From positions 1 to 64,000 of the forward strand of contig NZ_FOBW01000008.1 of the NCBI RefSeq assembly GCF_900109925.1: DNA of 64,000 bases. Reading direction: 5' to 3'. This DNA is from Mesobacillus persicus (GTDB lineage: Bacteria > Bacillota > Bacilli > Bacillales > Cytobacillaceae). Below the pieces are notes generated by a model. That model did no database searches. It saw nothing but the letters and a program-made list of their open reading frames with translations, and was not told the DNA's origin. This document shows positions 16,306 through 26,500 of the stretch, one piece after another. Positions within the stretch are counted from its first letter, which is position 1. Every line of letters begins with the position of its first letter. The position numbers were made by a program, and so were the translations under genes.

Positions 16306-17571
16306 TTAACTCCCCCTTAAATCGTGAAGAGTTGAACAAGTTTGTTTAATATTTACCCAGTCCAAATCTATTTGGTCGATCTCATTTAGTCTTTGTCCAA
16401 TCCGTTTAATTATTCCGGTTACTAATGCATTTCCCATACAGAAATATCTCATTCGATCAGGCATCCCTGCTGTCCAGTTATCTGGAAAGCCATTTAATCG
16501 TTCACATTCAACAGGAGTTAAAAACCGTAATCGGTTCTTATCCGGATCTAAAACTACATGACTACTACGGTTAATTGAGCCCTCACTCGTCAGCATGGTC
16601 CTACCAGGTTTGTCCAAATCATCCGGAAAGGTGACCTTTCCCTCCGTGTATATATATTTATGACCAATTTTAGACACCCGCTCTATTCTTTTTGATCCCT
16701 TTAAATACTTAAACCTTTGAATTTCACTTTCTATTAAAAAATACTTTTCTTCAACGTTAGTTTGGATTATTTCCCTTAATACTTGTGGCTTCTCAATTAT
16801 TGGTACGAGTTCTTCAGTATACACGACCCCTTCTTTCATAATCCCAGAATTCAAATATTTCACCGAAAACTCACTTTGAATGTCTAGTATATTTTCTGGT
16901 AACTTAAAAGTGTCTGAACTATGTTTTACCTGAGCCTCAACATGAACAGGGAAAATAGGAGCGAAGAAGCCTGCTTTCCTTAATGTTTGTGACTCCCCAA
17001 TCCCTAATTTTTCCTTTACAAAGTGAATATCATTCCGAAACGCAATAAGAAAGATTCTTCGCCGCCTTTGAGCTTGTCCATATTCTGCTGCATTAATTAC
17101 TCTCCATTCTACCGAATAGCCTAAATCACGAAAACTTGCTAAAATAATCGAAAAATCTCTTCCACGCTGCTTAGCTGGAGATTTTAGTAGCCGATCCACA
17201 TTTTCAAAAATCATGTATTTCGGTTTAATCGCTTTCGCTAATCTAATAATCTCCCAAAAGAGTACTCCTTTTCTTCCTTGTATACCACTTTCACCTGACA
17301 AAGTACGGGCTACTGAGTAATCTTGACAAGGAAAGCCGCCAACTATTAAATCAATAGCCATATCTCTGAAGACTCTCTCATCCACTTTATTGATATCTTC
17401 ATTAGAATGGGTGCCTTTACCGCTAAAATGCACCGAATAACAAAGGAAGGCATGTTGGGATTTTTTCGATGGTTCCCATTGATTTCCCCAAACTATTTCA
17501 ACCCTATTAGTTCGTTCTAACCCAATTCTAAACCCTCCTACGCCCGCAAACAATTCTATTGCCCTTATCAT
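16306..17571 (-). CDS. DNA (cytosine-5-)-methyltransferase
   Basis: Transfers a methyl group from SAM to C5 of cytosine. 421 aa from ATG at 17571 with AAAGGTGGG upstream; a longer frame to 17646 lacks a site. Motif I ELFAGVGGFRIGLE (6-19), motif IV GGFPCQDYSVA with catalytic Cys82, motif VI ENV (123-125), motif VIII QRRRR (168-172), a variable target-recognition region of about 190 residues, and motifs IX-X RFLTPVECERLNGFPDNW and MGNALVT near the C terminus. All catalytic parts are present, so it should be active. Its site cannot be predicted. It is adjacent to McrBC and to PLD helicases and probably protects the host from one of them. Confidence 0.96.
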   Translation of the reverse strand: MIRAIELFAGVGGFRIGLERTNRVEIVWGNQWEPSKKSQHAFLCYSVHFSGKGTHSNEDINKVDERVFRDMAIDLIVGGFPCQDYSVARTLSGESGIQGRKGVLFWEIIRLAKAIKPKYMIFENVDRLLKSPAKQRGRDFSIILASFRDLGYSVEWRVINAAEYGQAQRRRRIFLIAFRNDIHFVKEKLGIGESQTLRKAGFFAPIFPVHVEAQVKHSSDTFKLPENILDIQSEFSVKYLNSGIMKEGVVYTEELVPIIEKPQVLREIIQTNVEEKYFLIESEIQRFKYLKGSKRIERVSKIGHKYIYTEGKVTFPDDLDKPGRTMLTSEGSINRSSHVVLDPDKNRLRFLTPVECERLNGFPDNWTAGMPDRMRYFCMGNALVTGIIKRIGQRLNEIDQIDLDWVNIKQTCSTLHDLRGS

Positions 17572-17651
17572 TTTATCCCACCTTTCAATTCCTATATAGG
17601 AAGAAAGGTGGGAATCGGTCATGGTGAGCTTAGCAAATATCCTCATAAAGA

Positions 17652-17690
17652 AAAAAGCCTTAGAACAGAATGTACGTTCTAAGGCTTTTT
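17652..17690. terminator. Bidirectional terminator
   Basis: Perfect 15-bp arms AAAAAGCCTTAGAAC and GTTCTAAGGCTTTTT with a 9-base loop; T-runs exist on both strands. It separates the methyltransferase from the DNA into which IS66 inserted. Confidence 0.85.
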
Positions 17691-17820
17691 TATATTATTT
17701 ATTTTAAGGAAAAATAGTTGGAAATTTGCATGCATAGTAAGCCCGTAATCAAATAACGCATATAAACGAGTAGGCACCTCCGGTACGATAGACGTATCAC
17801 TTAAAGGAGGTGCTATTCTT

Positions 17821-18015
17821 ATGCCAACCACAAAATTAACCATTGTTCCCGTGACATTAGATCCTATCCACGACACCCTTCCATCTGTTGTACCGCAGTC
17901 TCAAAGCGATTTCCCCAACTGCATGATTAAAGCAGCTGGTATTGAAATTTCCTTCTTCAATGGCGTAGATGATCGCATCATTCAAGTCATCATGAGGGAG
18001 TTGAACAATCGATGA
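17821..18015 (+). CDS. tnpA: IS66 TnpA accessory protein (short form)
   Basis: 64 aa with TAAAGGAGG twelve bases before the ATG. The core MIKAAGIEISFFNGVDDRII matches the short first ORF of Bacillus IS66 elements (orf1/TnpA), needed for transposition though of unclear biochemistry. Stop codon overlaps the tnpB start (ATGA-type overlap), as is usual. Confidence 0.85.
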   Translation: MPTTKLTIVPVTLDPIHDTLPSVVPQSQSDFPNCMIKAAGIEISFFNGVDDRIIQVIMRELNNR

Positions 18016-18365
18016 AACAGGATTTTACGAGTGTTAAAAATATTTATATTATCTGTGGTAAAACGGATATGCGTAAAGGAATTGACGGCCTCGCAACGCT
18101 TATTCAAGATTCATTTGAATTAGATCCATACAGCGATTCAATATTTCTGTTTTCTGGCTGGAGCAAGGATCGTTATAAATGTTTGTACTTCGATGGTGAT
18201 GGCTTCGCCATGCTTTATAAACGATTAGATAACGGCAAGCTTCAATGGCCGAGAGACGAAAATGAAGTGCGAAATCTTTCACAGCAAGAGCTTCGTTGGC
18301 TATTAGAAGGACTATCGCTTCAGCAGCCAAAGGCAATTGCGAAATCTGCAAAAGGTGTCTTTTAA
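18012..18365 (+). CDS. tnpB: IS66 TnpB (Orf2-like) protein
   Basis: 117 aa, IS66 Orf2 family (not the RNA-guided TnpB). Family marks: IYIICGKTDMRKGIDGLA at the N terminus, LFSGWSKDRYKCLYFDGDGF in the middle and RLDNGKLQWP. Full length. Translationally coupled to tnpA. Confidence 0.93.
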   Translation: MKQDFTSVKNIYIICGKTDMRKGIDGLATLIQDSFELDPYSDSIFLFSGWSKDRYKCLYFDGDGFAMLYKRLDNGKLQWPRDENEVRNLSQQELRWLLEGLSLQQPKAIAKSAKGVF

Positions 18366-19901
18366 ACGCTCCATTCCGAATGGTATAATGATCCATAGAT
18401 AAAACTGTACGGAAATGTGGTGAACGATTTGACAGGTGTTAATTCAAAGCAAGAAGAACAAAACGAACGTATCATACGATTACTAGAGCAACAACTAGCC
18501 CAGTCAAATCGACAAATAGAAGCATTGACTGAACAAGTACGCCAATTAACCAAAGCTTTATATGGTTCTAAATCAGAAAAATCAAAGTATCAAGCACCAG
18601 ACGGTCAAGGATCTTTATTTGAAGACGATCCGTCTTTTAGCGATTCTGAGCAGACAGAAGAACAAAGCACGGAAACCATCAGCTATACCGTTATCCGTAA
18701 AATAGCGAAGAAAAAGAGAAACGATTCATTTAGCAATAATATTGAAATAGAAGAAATTCATCATCATCCAGCTAATACACAATGTGAATGTTGTCTCCAT
18801 CAAATGACAGAGGTAGGGAAAACAGTAATACGAGAAGAGGCAAAATTCATTCCAGCTACAATGAAGCGAGTGCAACATATCGAGCATGCCTATGAGTGCA
18901 AGGCATGCAAAAAAGATACCACTCAAAAAGCACAAATTAAGCGAGGGAAAGCTCCACAAGCTGCCATTCAGCGTAGTATTGCAGGACCAACTGTTTTGGC
19001 AAAGCTTATCTACGATAAGTTTATTCAGTACTTGCCTCTTTACCGTCAGGTGAAAGAGTGGGAACGATATGGTCTACTTACAAATGATAAGAACCTATCT
19101 AACTGGGTTATTCGCGCTGCCGAAGATTGGCTTCAACCAATTTATGATTTGATGAAACAATTATTAACAGCCAAATCAGTGCTCCATGTGGACGAAACCT
19201 ATGCACAAATTATTAAACGTTCCGACGGGAAATCCGGGCAATCGAACGCTTATAATTGGGTTTGTCGTAGCGTACCAAGCCAAGGCCCTATTATTGTCGT
19301 TTTCAAAAGTGCCTTATCTAGAAGTCGAGCTGTATTAGAAGATTTGATAGCCGGGTTCAAAGGAACTGTGATTTGCGATGGTTATTCAGCTTACGGTCAT
19401 TTACCTGACGTAAAGTTCGCCAACTGCTGGGCGCACACGAGGCGTTATTGGCTAAAGGCTGATAGTAAAAACGGGCGAATAGGCGTCGATTACTGCGACA
19501 GGTTATATCAGATTGAGCGTAAAATTAAACACCTTTCATCAGAAGAACGCCAACAAATGAGACAAAAAGAATCGAAGCCCATCGTAGATGAATTCTTCGC
19601 TTGGATTGATCGCTCACCGTTCTTCGGTAAAAATGCATTGGCGAAAGCAGCCGAATATACATTGAGCCGAGCTGATGGATTAAAAGCATTTCTTGATGAT
19701 GGGCATTTAGAAATCGATAATAATCCCGCTGAAAATGCGATTCGTCCGAATGTGATTGGTCGCAATTATGTTCAGTTACAAATTATGCTTAGTCTCCTCC
19801 TCTTCTAACTAGATAATGCAACAGCCAAAAAACCTAGCGAAAATTGATTAGAAATTCACTTAACATAAATTTTTTGCGCTATAATGTAAGAGGGTGATAT
19901 C

Positions 19902-21107
19902 GTGGAAACTGATCAATTGTTTGAAGATATTGCTAAGTTTAAGGATTTTTTGAAAAGGGATTATAAGCCTTCCACCATCGATAGGTATTCCAAAGCATTA
20001 TTTCAATTTCTAAAGTGGAGAAATGCCAAAACTTCAAATGACATGGAATTAAAGTCTTCTATTATGGACTATTTGAATCCCCAAAATCACTTCTGCATAA
20101 TTGACTTAAATAATGTTCGTCCTGCTTTACATCTCTACTATTTTCTTATTTCTGGAACCAAATTTAAATCCATCCAAACCATCCAGAACGAATCTATTGA
20201 ATTAGAAGTAACCGAATATGTGACCTACTTATCAAAAGTTGTCGGACTAACAGATTCTACGCAAATATCCCACAAGAACTTCTTAAAAAGATTTTTTTAC
20301 TATCTCTCTCCCAATCAAAGATTTGATTCCTCAATGTTAACTGTTGATTCAGTTCAAAATTACTTTGCTAATGAGTTAAAGCACCTAAAACCATCATCCA
20401 AAAAAAGAGTTATTGGAATATTAAGAAGCTACATCCGATATCTACGATTTAAAGGATTTGAAATTGACTCTGGGTTATTTGCTCTTCCTTTGCACACGCC
20501 AGTATGGAAACTTTCCAATGTCCCAAATACATTTGAAAAAGAAGATATCAATATTATCCTATCTTCCTATGATCTTACTTCATTAGTTGGAATAAGGGAT
20601 TATGCTATAGCTTTATGCTTTACTGAGTTGGGTTTACGTACATCAGAAGTAGCTTCTTTAACCCTTGATGATTTCAACTGGCATGAAGGGAAACTATTAG
20701 TTAAAAAGACAAAAACACATAAAGAAAGGGAACTCCCACTTCCTAAAAAAATAGGAGAAGCTATCGTGATATATCTTCAAATTTCACGACCAAAAACATC
20801 AAGTCGTACATTATTTGTTCGGTTTTCTCATCAATGCGGTGAACCTATGGGACGAGAACAAATTAGAGGAACTATACGGCGTGCATATGCTAGAGCTGGC
20901 ATTTCCCTGTCAATTACCGGCACCCATATCCTTCGACATTCTAAAGCGAGATTTCTATATGAAGAAGGTTCGAGTTTAAAAATAATTGCTGATATTCTCG
21001 GACATGAATCAATTGATACTACTGTAATATACACAAAAGTAGGTCGATCCGCTCTCCAATGTGTGGTTTGCCCTTGGCCTGAAACAATCTGTTTGGAGGA
21101 GGGCTAA
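19902..21107 (+). CDS. Tyrosine recombinase, first of RIT trio (RitA)
   Basis: 401 aa, GTG start after GAGGGTG. N-terminal SAM-like core-binding domain(s), then the catalytic domain with the full set: Arg in ELGLRTSEVASL, Lys in KKTKTHKERELP, H-x-x-R in THILRHSKARF, His in LGHESIDTT and nucleophile Tyr in TTVIYTKV. It should be catalytically competent. Stop codon is 3 bp before the second recombinase gene. Confidence 0.92.
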   Translation: METDQLFEDIAKFKDFLKRDYKPSTIDRYSKALFQFLKWRNAKTSNDMELKSSIMDYLNPQNHFCIIDLNNVRPALHLYYFLISGTKFKSIQTIQNESIELEVTEYVTYLSKVVGLTDSTQISHKNFLKRFFYYLSPNQRFDSSMLTVDSVQNYFANELKHLKPSSKKRVIGILRSYIRYLRFKGFEIDSGLFALPLHTPVWKLSNVPNTFEKEDINIILSSYDLTSLVGIRDYAIALCFTELGLRTSEVASLTLDDFNWHEGKLLVKKTKTHKERELPLPKKIGEAIVIYLQISRPKTSSRTLFVRFSHQCGEPMGREQIRGTIRRAYARAGISLSITGTHILRHSKARFLYEEGSSLKIIADILGHESIDTTVIYTKVGRSALQCVVCPWPETICLEEG

Positions 21108-21110
21108 AAC

Positions 21111-22082
21111 ATGGACGATACACATCTTATCACAAGCCAAGTAGAGAAATATATCAAATTTAAGCAGAATATGGGGTATCAAATAAAAATAGAATCTCAG
21201 GAACTCAGAAGATTTGCGAAGTTTGCTAGAGAAAACAATCATCAGGGTTCACTTACTATTGACCTAGCCCTCAACTGGGCTTCAGAAAAACCTCAATATA
21301 CAAGTTGGTATAGAGCGAGGAGACTAGAGACTGTCCATGTATTTGCAAAATATGCATTTGCAATAGATGGTAATTCTCAAATACCACCAACAGGAGTTTT
21401 TGGGAAATGCCATGGCCGCGTTGAGCCATACATCTACTCAAATGACGAAGTCATTATACTTATGGATCAAGCAAAAAAGCTAATATCTCCAGACGGTTTA
21501 AGGGCGAAAGCTATTACTACAGCTATTGGATTATTATGGTCAACCGGAATGCGAGTGTGTGAGTTATGCCGATTATTGCGAAATGATTTTGATTTCGATA
21601 AGATGGAAATCCATATTAGAGATACGAAATTTCATAAAGAACGGTATATTCCTATTCATAAAACAGTTATTACTGCATTAAAGCAATATGCAAAATTTCG
21701 AGATAGTTTATATCCAAACAGTGATAATTTCTACTTTTTTCTAACAACTGGTGGAAATGTACTCACACGCAGACATCTTGATTATAATTTTACTTTGCTT
21801 CGTCAATATCTGTTGCCAAACGGGAAAAACTGTTGGGATAGACGTGCACCAAGGCTATACGACCTAAGACATACATTTGCTTGTAATACTATAATTCGTT
21901 GGTATAAAGAAGGTCTTGATATTAATCATAATATATTGTTACTTTCAACGTACCTTGGGCACGTTAAACCGAGTGACACCTATTGGTATTTGACGGGAAC
22001 TCCTGAACTCTTGGCTATAGCTACTAAAAAATTTGAAGACTTTTCCCGTGGTTTCGGGTTGGAGGAAAGCTATGAAAAATAA
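21111..22082 (+). CDS. Tyrosine recombinase, second of RIT trio (RitB)
   Basis: 323 aa; ATG preceded by GGAGGAGGG. Catalytic Arg in STGMRVCELCRLL, Lys in RDTKFHKERYIPI, RLYDLRHTFAC (first His of the HxxR box replaced by Tyr) and LGHVKPSDTYWYLTGTPEL with the nucleophile tyrosine. The altered HxxR box is also seen in other RitB-like recombinases as far as I recall. Overlaps the next gene by 11 bp. Confidence 0.92.
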   Translation: MDDTHLITSQVEKYIKFKQNMGYQIKIESQELRRFAKFARENNHQGSLTIDLALNWASEKPQYTSWYRARRLETVHVFAKYAFAIDGNSQIPPTGVFGKCHGRVEPYIYSNDEVIILMDQAKKLISPDGLRAKAITTAIGLLWSTGMRVCELCRLLRNDFDFDKMEIHIRDTKFHKERYIPIHKTVITALKQYAKFRDSLYPNSDNFYFFLTTGGNVLTRRHLDYNFTLLRQYLLPNGKNCWDRRAPRLYDLRHTFACNTIIRWYKEGLDINHNILLLSTYLGHVKPSDTYWYLTGTPELLAIATKKFEDFSRGFGLEESYEK

Positions 22083-23073
22083 TAGTTTCCAATCACTATT
22101 ACAATGCTTTTTTTTGGACCGACTAATTAAGCAAAAAAATGCATCTGCGTATACAGTAAGTTCATATCGGGATACATTTAGGATATTTCTAAAATTCATG
22201 AAAGAGAAAAAACGATGTAATCCTTCTAAAATAACCATTGAAATGGTTAATGCTGAAACTGTTATTGACTTCTTAAACTACATTGAATCCACAAGAAATA
22301 ATTCCGTTAATACCAGAAATAACCGATTAGCAGCTATACACTCATTTATGGAGTACGTTTCATTTCAAGCTCCTGAGTATTTAGGAATTGCCCAAAGGGT
22401 TATGATGATTCCTTTTAAAAAAACAGAAACAAGAATGGTCGATTACCTTGTTAAGGAAGAAGTAGAATCAATTCTGGAAGTTTGTGACCCAACCTGCTGG
22501 TTGGGTAGACGTGACCGCTTAATGATATCGATTCTTTATAATACTGGTGTAAGGGTTTCGGAATTAGTCTCGATCAAAATAAAGGACGTTGTCCTAAATA
22601 AGAACGGAATAGGGTTAATCCATGTAATAGGAAAAGGACGGAAAGAAAGAACCATACCTTTATGGAAATCAACACAAGAGTATTTGGCAGACTTTATGGG
22701 GGAATCTAGATATTCAAATGAAGATTATTTGTTTAAAAGCAAACAGGGAGAAAATCTTACGCGCTCCGGAGTAGCTTATCGCTTAGATTGTCTGGTTAAA
22801 AAGGCAGCCCTTCGTTGTCCCTCCTTACTTAGAAAACGAGTAACTCCGCATGTTTTTCGACATACAACTGCGATGCACCTATTAGAAGCAGGAGTTGACA
22901 TTTCGACAATAGCTATTTGGCTAGGTCACGAAAGTATTGAAACCACTCACAAATATATGATTGCTGATATTCGGTTAAAGGAAAAAGCATTGGCAAAGGT
23001 TAATGAACCTGTTCTTTCAGAATTCAGATATAGACCTTCTGAAGATATCCTTAATTTTCTTGATAGTTTATAA
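22072..23073 (+). CDS. Tyrosine recombinase, third of RIT trio (RitC)
   Basis: 333 aa from ATG 22072 with GGAGG six bases upstream, inside the end of the preceding gene. Full catalytic set: TGVRVSELVSI, GKGRKERTIPLW, PHVFRHTTAMH, WLGHESIETT and HKYMIAD. Closest in pattern to XerC/D-like integrases. About 100 bp of non-coding sequence and the right inverted repeat follow. Confidence 0.92.
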   Translation: MKNNSFQSLLQCFFLDRLIKQKNASAYTVSSYRDTFRIFLKFMKEKKRCNPSKITIEMVNAETVIDFLNYIESTRNNSVNTRNNRLAAIHSFMEYVSFQAPEYLGIAQRVMMIPFKKTETRMVDYLVKEEVESILEVCDPTCWLGRRDRLMISILYNTGVRVSELVSIKIKDVVLNKNGIGLIHVIGKGRKERTIPLWKSTQEYLADFMGESRYSNEDYLFKSKQGENLTRSGVAYRLDCLVKKAALRCPSLLRKRVTPHVFRHTTAMHLLEAGVDISTIAIWLGHESIETTHKYMIADIRLKEKALAKVNEPVLSEFRYRPSEDILNFLDSL

Positions 23074-23183
23074 ACTATTTATGTACCGTGTTTCATGCAT
23101 ATTAAATTCAAGAGCAGCTAAAGGATTACTTATGCTGCTTATGTTTTTATGGTCGACTGAACATAAATTATGACTGAACATAA

Positions 23184-23215
23184 TTGCGATTATGTTTTCA
23201 ACAACATAATCGCAA
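23184..23215. repeat. Palindrome at the right RIT boundary
   Basis: Arms TTGCGATTATGTT and AACATAATCGCAA are perfect (13 bp) with a 6-base loop. The left arm overlaps the inverted repeat, the right arm ends in the CGCAA that rejoins tnpC. Confidence 0.85.
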
Positions 23216-23424
23216 AAACTGGCTTTTCTCCGTGAGTGAAGCAGGTGCCAAAGCAAATGCCACCTGTCTAAGCTTGGCCGAAACATCAAAGGCAAACGGC
23301 ATCGATTTTTATCAATATTTAGTCAAGCTACTAACAGAGCTGCCGACTTTACCAATTCACCAACAGCCAGATCTTTTACATAATTACATGCCTTGGTCAG
23401 AAAATATCCAAGCCACATGTGCAA

Positions 23425-23466
23425 AATAGCCAACTATCTGAAAAAATCCTCAGATAGTTGGCTATT
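23425..23466. terminator. Hairpin at the right end of IS66
   Basis: Perfect 17-bp arms AATAGCCAACTATCTGA and TCAGATAGTTGGCTATT overlap the tnpC stop codon. Probably blocks transcription in or out of the element. Confidence 0.7.
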
Positions 23467-23538
23467 CATCGTGCGTACCGTAAAGGTGCGCTTTTTTTTA
23501 CTTCGGGCTTACCATGCATATGCTTATACATAGCAAGT

Positions 23539-26500
23539 TTAAAGTATACTTTTATTCGCTCTGGGTACCAAATAAGACGGCATTGCCTCTCTCAATTTCC
23601 AAATAAAACTCATCGGCTTCTCACCCGAATGTTTAACGTAATCCGCGGTTCCTAGGAAAACAAAAGGTGCTGTGTGACCGTTCTCTTGTTTGTATTCCCT
23701 AACAAACAATGCAATCTGATGTTTTTGCCTTTTATGATGAATGTACCTTTGTCCAGTTGGGCTATTTTCCGATACCTTACTTTGTGTTTGCCAATGAAAT
23801 AACCGATCATTAATTGCATAATCCTCATATAAGGTCGAAGGAGAAAAGTCCTTTTCTGATTTATTTAATGTGATAAAGAAAATATCTAGGTTCTTTTCCT
23901 GAAAGTATTTAACTCCTTCACGGAAAGCAGGGGACTTCTCTTCATTGTAGTAACCGAGAGCAGCTAAAACTTGGGTAGTTGAATAATTACAATGAACACG
24001 TAGAGGACTCTGGTATGGAAAATCATTTGGAATTTCCATTGTTTCTAACGAATTGTAGTTGAATTCAAGGATCTCAAGAAATTCTCTTTTAAACCTTGAA
24101 TCTGCTAAGACCCTACTTATGCCTTCTTCAACTGAAGTTAAGCCTTCTTTCTTCGGAAAAGCACGATAAAAAGAGTAATAAAGCATATTTATGATTAGCT
24201 TTTCCTCTTCGCTTGATATCTTCCTTTCCTCAATATATCGAATTAAAAAGCGAATTTGTGTACTAGAATTAAGGAAAAACAAATTTTGTAATCGACTCGT
24301 GACAAAGTCTTCTAGGTCCCAGTCAAAGTCCTCTGCCACTCCTGCTTCTACCTTCATTCTCGTAAAGCTTCTATTTCGGTTTTTCCCATAAAAATCATAC
24401 AAAGAGAGATGATAATGGGTTAAAAAGTTCACTAGAGTTAACGCAAGTCCCGTGTCCTGCTCAAAGTGCTTCATTTTGGCAACAAGGTTTCCACGGGTAT
24501 GACTACTAGCTTTTATATTTCTAAGGATGTAGTCCTTTGCCTGTTTTTCTAATTGGATAAAACTACCCTTTGGCAAGTTTGAAAACCCATTTTCTACGTA
24601 ATATTGAACAGAGTGTTTTGTTTTCCCCATCAGCGCACGAAACTTTTCTTCAAAGCTGTAATTTTTATGTGCTTGTCCAACAAAGTCGAGCACCGTTAAA
24701 CATTCTTTTCCGTCCGCTAATCGCAGACCTCTCCCTAACTGTTGGAGGAAAACTGTTAAACTTTCAGTGGGTCTAAGGAACAGTATAGTGTTTACCTCTG
24801 GAATATCAATTCCCTCATTGTACAAGTCGACAACAAAAATAAACTTTATTTCACCAGCACCAAGTTGTGTCTGGGCATTCCTTCTTACTTCCTCATCGAC
24901 ATTGCTATATAAAGCGATAGAAGGAATTCCGACTTGATTAAAAAAATTAGCCATGTACTTTGCATGTTCAATGGACACACAGAAACCTAGTCCCTTTACT
25001 TCATCAATATCCGTTACATATTTGTACAGACTTCTAACTATTTGATTGCTTCGAATCTTACTCGTTGTATAAACATTTTCTAATTCCCTAATATCGTATC
25101 CTTTTCGGCTCCATTTGAGTTTTGAAAGGTCAACGGTGTCAGAAACACAGAAATACTGAAAAGGACTTAAAAGCTTACGGTTGATGGCTTCAGTCAACCT
25201 CATTTCTGCTGAAATCGTATGATCGAAATAAGATAAAATATCCTTTCCATCCATCCGCTCAGGAGTCGCTGTTAATCCCAGTAAAATACTTGGTTCATAG
25301 TGACTTAATAATTTTTGATAGGAACCTGCCGCAGCGTGGTGAAATTCATCTACAATAATAAAATCATAATGGTCAATTGACGTATATTTATCTAGCTCTT
25401 TACTATTAAAACTTTGGATGCTGACAAAAAGATGATTCAATGAAGCTGGTTGATGGTTCCCAACTAAAAGGTCCCCAAAGTTCGCATCCTTAAGAATAAC
25501 ACGAAAGGTATCCAAGCTTTGCTTTAATATTTCCTCTCGATGGGCAACAAATAATAGCTTTGCTGAATGTTTATTAGCCGCTTTAAACCGTTTATAGTCA
25601 AATGCAGATATAACAGTTTTCCCAACACCTGTAGCGGCAACTAAAAGGTTTTTACTTCTGTTAAATACCTTGCGCTCTACCTGTAGCTTTTCAAGAATTT
25701 CTTTTTGATAATAATATGGCTGAATATCAAACAAGTACGGTAAATTCGATTCAGACTTTGCTTTACTCTGTGAAAGAGCTTGCCTTAAACGCTCTTTATC
25801 TTTTTCATTCTTTTCACTAAACATTGTAAACTCATTGTCATTCCAATAGCTTTCAAATGTTGCTTCAAACTTTTTAACAATGTCAAAAGAGTCCTTTTCT
25901 GTCACTTTGATATTCCATTCTAGTCCAGAGGTTAATGCCGGATTGGATAGATTGGAAGATCCAATATAAGCTGTACTAAAGCCTGTTTCTCTTTTAAATA
26001 AATATGCCTTCGCGTGAAGCCTAGTTCGATCAACATCATAAGAAACTTTAATTTCAGTATTTGGCAGCTTGCTTAATTCAATAATTGCCTTATAGTCTGT
26101 GGCTTCCATATACGAAGTAGTAATGACCCGTAACTTTTTATTAGGTCTGCTAGTAAATGTTTCTAGTTCCTCTATAATGCATCGCAGACCACTCCATTTG
26201 ATAAAAGAAACAAGCATGTCAATGCTGTCAGCGGTAAGGATTTCCTTTTTAAGTTCCCCTAGCATATTAGGTTCATAGCTTGACCCTGTAAACAGGGAGC
26301 TTTGAGAGATAGGGGTAACAGGTCTAATCACTTCACTTTTCCGAATCCCTTTTGTGGAATTCAATTTCGAGTAGATCGACGTGAGCACTTCCCCATTCTC
26401 GTCAATCCTCATTGATTTGAACTCTTCCTCATCCAGATGTGTGCTAAGAAGATTTATGATTTCATTACATGTTTGAACTTGCTTCAATAATGCTTGGTCA

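Larger units (their letters stand above)
19761..23188. repeat. Inverted terminal repeats of the RIT element
   Basis: CGCAATTATGTTCAGT at 19761-19776 recurs inverted at 23173-23188 without mismatch. A second, weaker repeat of the TTATGTTCAGT core lies about 17 bp further in at each end (TTATGCTTAGT left, TTATGTTCAGT right), giving paired sites at each terminus. Confidence 0.85.
19766..23215 (+). mobile_element. Recombinase-in-trio (RIT) element
   Basis: 3,450 bp with three adjacent, overlapping tyrosine recombinase genes on one strand and inverted terminal repeats, the definition of RIT elements. CGCAA (19761-19765 and 23211-23215) flanks the insert and is consistent with a 5-bp duplication or shared crossover sequence. 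Its removal exactly restores the tnpC frame. At the right end a 13-bp-arm palindrome (23184-23215) lies outside the inverted repeat and has no counterpart on the left. Confidence 0.88.
18417..23429 (+). pseudogene. tnpC: IS66 transposase tnpC, split by the RIT insertion
   Basis: DDE transposase of IS66. The 5' part (18417-19760, 448 codons) carries the N-terminal leucine-zipper/coil region, the CxxC zinc-finger region (CECCLHQM, CKACKKD) and the DDE core with VLHVDETYAQ, VICDGYSAYGHL and NNPAENAIRP. At 19761 the frame runs into foreign DNA and stops at 19808. The missing C terminus, starting RKNWLFSVSEAGAKA, resumes in frame at 23211 and ends at 23429. Joined, the two parts give 520 aa, a normal length. 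The element should be immobile unless the insert excises. Confidence 0.93.
17737..23512 (+). mobile_element. IS66-family element carrying a nested RIT element
   Basis: Terminal inverted repeats start GTAAGCCCG at the left and, read inward, GTAAGCCCG at the right; both ends then have GTAC-type and CACC-containing subterminal sequence. It encodes the three usual IS66 genes (tnpA, tnpB, tnpC). Removing the 3,450-bp insert gives an element of 2,326 bp, a normal IS66 size. The right end also holds a 17-bp-arm hairpin at 23425-23466. Confidence 0.92.
17729..23520. repeat. 8-bp target-site duplication of the IS66 element
   Basis: CATGCATA occurs at 17729-17736 and again at 23513-23520, directly outside the ends GTAAGCCCG and CGGGCTTAC. 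An 8-bp duplication is characteristic of IS66 family transposition and shows that both ends are original. Confidence 0.9.

Noticed and set aside
23184-23429. 81-codon frame starting in the RIT boundary palindrome
   Set aside because: Only the part from 23211 is meaningful: it is the C terminus of the split IS66 transposase; the apparent start is an artefact of the junction.
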